DNA of 36,796 nucleotides from Rhodospirillales bacterium (GTDB lineage: Bacteria; Pseudomonadota; Alphaproteobacteria; Acetobacterales; Acetobacteraceae). Shown here piece after piece: positions 35,755 through 36,796 of the stretch. Each line of letters starts with the position of its first letter. Position 1 is the first letter of the stretch. Below the pieces are notes generated by a model. That model did not search any database, was not told the origin of the DNA, and saw only the letters and a list, made by a program, of their open reading frames with translations. Both the position numbers and the translations under genes were made by a program. The stretch covers positions 1 to 36,796 of the forward strand of contig JANXTF010000108.1 in NCBI GenBank assembly GCA_025352565.1. The letters are read 5' to 3'.

Positions 35755-36796
35755 AAATCACCCCCGATCAGCCGCTCGATCGCCGCCGTCTCGACCTGGC
35801 CGTCCAACTGCGCCTGGAGGAGACGCAGCTCGACCTCGTGGACCCGGTGTTCCGCCGTGATCGCCGCGGTCAGGTCGCCCCGGCCCTGGCTGTAGCCCGC
35901 GAGCACCGACTGGAACCCGGCGCGGGCCTGCGGCATCGCCTCCTTCCGGAGCATGGTCTCGGTGGCGCGGGCCGCATGCAGGCGGGCTACCGCCTCGCCC
36001 AGCGCACCCTCGATGTCGAGCCGCGCCGCCTCGTAGCGTTGCTGGGTCGCGCCGAGCTGGGCTGCCGCCTCCCTCTGACCGGAAGCCTCCCGTCCCCAGG
36101 GAACTGGGATGTTCAGCCCAACCGTGGCCGCGAAGCCGACGGGACGGTTGTTGGTCTGGATAAGCGGGCCGGCACCGACCGTCACGTCCGGATACCAGGC
36201 CTTGTCCGCTAGGTTGCTGCGGGTGCGCGCCGCCGCGACGGCCGCCACGTTGGCCGATAGCGTGGGGTTCGCCGCCCGCGCCCGATCGACCAGGACCGCG
36301 AGCGCCGGTTCGGCGGAGAGCCCGTGCCGGAGCCGGGTCGGCTCTGCCATCGGAGCGGCGCCTGGGCGCCCGACCAGCGCATTCAGCCTCGCGCGGGCCG
36401 CATCCCGCTCGCCCTCGAGCCTGACCGCCTCGGTCTTCGCGGCCGTCTCCTCGCCAAGGGCCTGGATCACCGCGACCTGATCGCCGCCGTCCCAAGCGTA
36501 TCGCGCCGCCGCCGCCGCACGCATCTGGCGCGCCAACCCGGCAAGCTCGCGATTCACGGACAGGTTGCGGGACGTCACGTAATAGCGGGCGTGGGCAACC
36601 TTGATCCTCTCGTCCAGTTCGTCGCGGGCAGCCTGCTCGCGGCCACGGCTGGCATCTGTCGCTGATCGTCGGGTCGTCGAGCGCGCCGGCGCCGGAAGCC
36701 TTTGCCGTCACGGCTTCCGTGTCCAGGGCCGCCGCCCGAACCGATGGACTCAGCTGCCGCCCGGCAATCAGCAGGCCCTCGACCGTGGTGCCGAGC
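35751..36796 (-). pseudogene. TolC-family outer-membrane factor (CusC/CzcC-like), frameshifted, 5' end outside window
   Basis: The 3' part (35751 to about 36665) reads as an outer-membrane efflux protein: REQAARDELDERIKVAHARY, QVAVIQALGEETAAKTEAVR, RLNALVGRPG and a final ERLIGGDL. That frame meets a stop at 36708-36710. From about 36670 to the window edge the family sequence continues in another frame: TTVEGLLIAGRQLSP, AALDTEAVTAKASGAGALDD. Homologues carry roughly 40-60 residues between the ALxDPT and the RREQAARDEL-type segments. Here the two are nearly adjacent, so an internal deletion that changed frame is the simplest reading. The remaining frame could at best give a shortened protein from a GTG at 36578. 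The gene is the first visible member of the cus operon and overlaps cusB by GTGA. Sequencing or assembly error remains possible. Confidence 0.7.

Noticed and set aside
35758-36640. Alternative frame through the outer-membrane-factor gene (Arg/Gly-rich)
   Set aside because: Downstream of about 36665 this frame has no family similarity; only its upstream part, before the frameshift, matches the outer-membrane factor.

Overview
The window looks like chromosomal DNA of a high-GC Gram-negative alphaproteobacterium. The suf operon architecture, the gene families and the short GC-rich intergenic hairpins suggest Rhodospirillales, possibly Acetobacteraceae. This placement is an inference from gene content, not from a marker-gene comparison. 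Coding density is very high and no gene-free stretch exceeds about 250 bases. I saw no rRNA, tRNA, CRISPR array, transposase or phage gene.

Layout. (1) 1-1652: a row of four small hairpins, then guaB (IMP dehydrogenase, minus strand) with a 19-bp palindrome upstream. (2) 1891-6662: a CE4-type polysaccharide deacetylase (minus), divergent from a tightly packed plus-strand unit of thiolase-fold protein, DUF35 zinc-ribbon/OB protein, secreted protein of unknown function and M81/MlrC-type metallopeptidase. (3) 6649-13510: a small-molecule catabolic neighbourhood. On the minus strand lie a class III aminotransferase, a decayed second MlrC fragment and a peptide-type ABC binding protein. On the plus strand lie an IclR regulator, a MetX-like alpha/beta hydrolase and a gamma-glutamyltransferase-family Ntn hydrolase. 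Short direct repeats separate the divergent halves. (4) 13557-16579: a two-gene polysaccharide ABC exporter (KpsT/KpsM or Wzt/Wzm type), then a lytic transglycosylase lipoprotein with a SPOR domain. (5) 16620-18868: an ornithine cyclodeaminase-family enzyme divergent from a branched-chain-amino-acid-type binding protein. (6) 19020-26322: a complete SUF iron-sulfur operon (Rrf2 regulator, sufB, C, D, S, U, T, A) ending in cysE, which supplies the cysteine route feeding SufS. (7) 26326-29312: a multi-membrane GT-C-like protein downstream of an HtrA-fold protein that has lost most of its catalytic triad. (8) 29361-31208: adenine deaminase. (9) 31235-36796: a CusCBA-type copper/silver RND efflux operon (minus strand) whose outer-membrane component appears broken by an internal deletion plus frameshift.

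The points that most deserve follow-up are the damaged outer-membrane factor, the HtrA-like pseudo-protease, the Cys-less thiolase paired with DUF35, the fossil MlrC gene, the GGT-family protein with a rewritten substrate pocket, and several small repeats and palindromes in the intergenic spaces.
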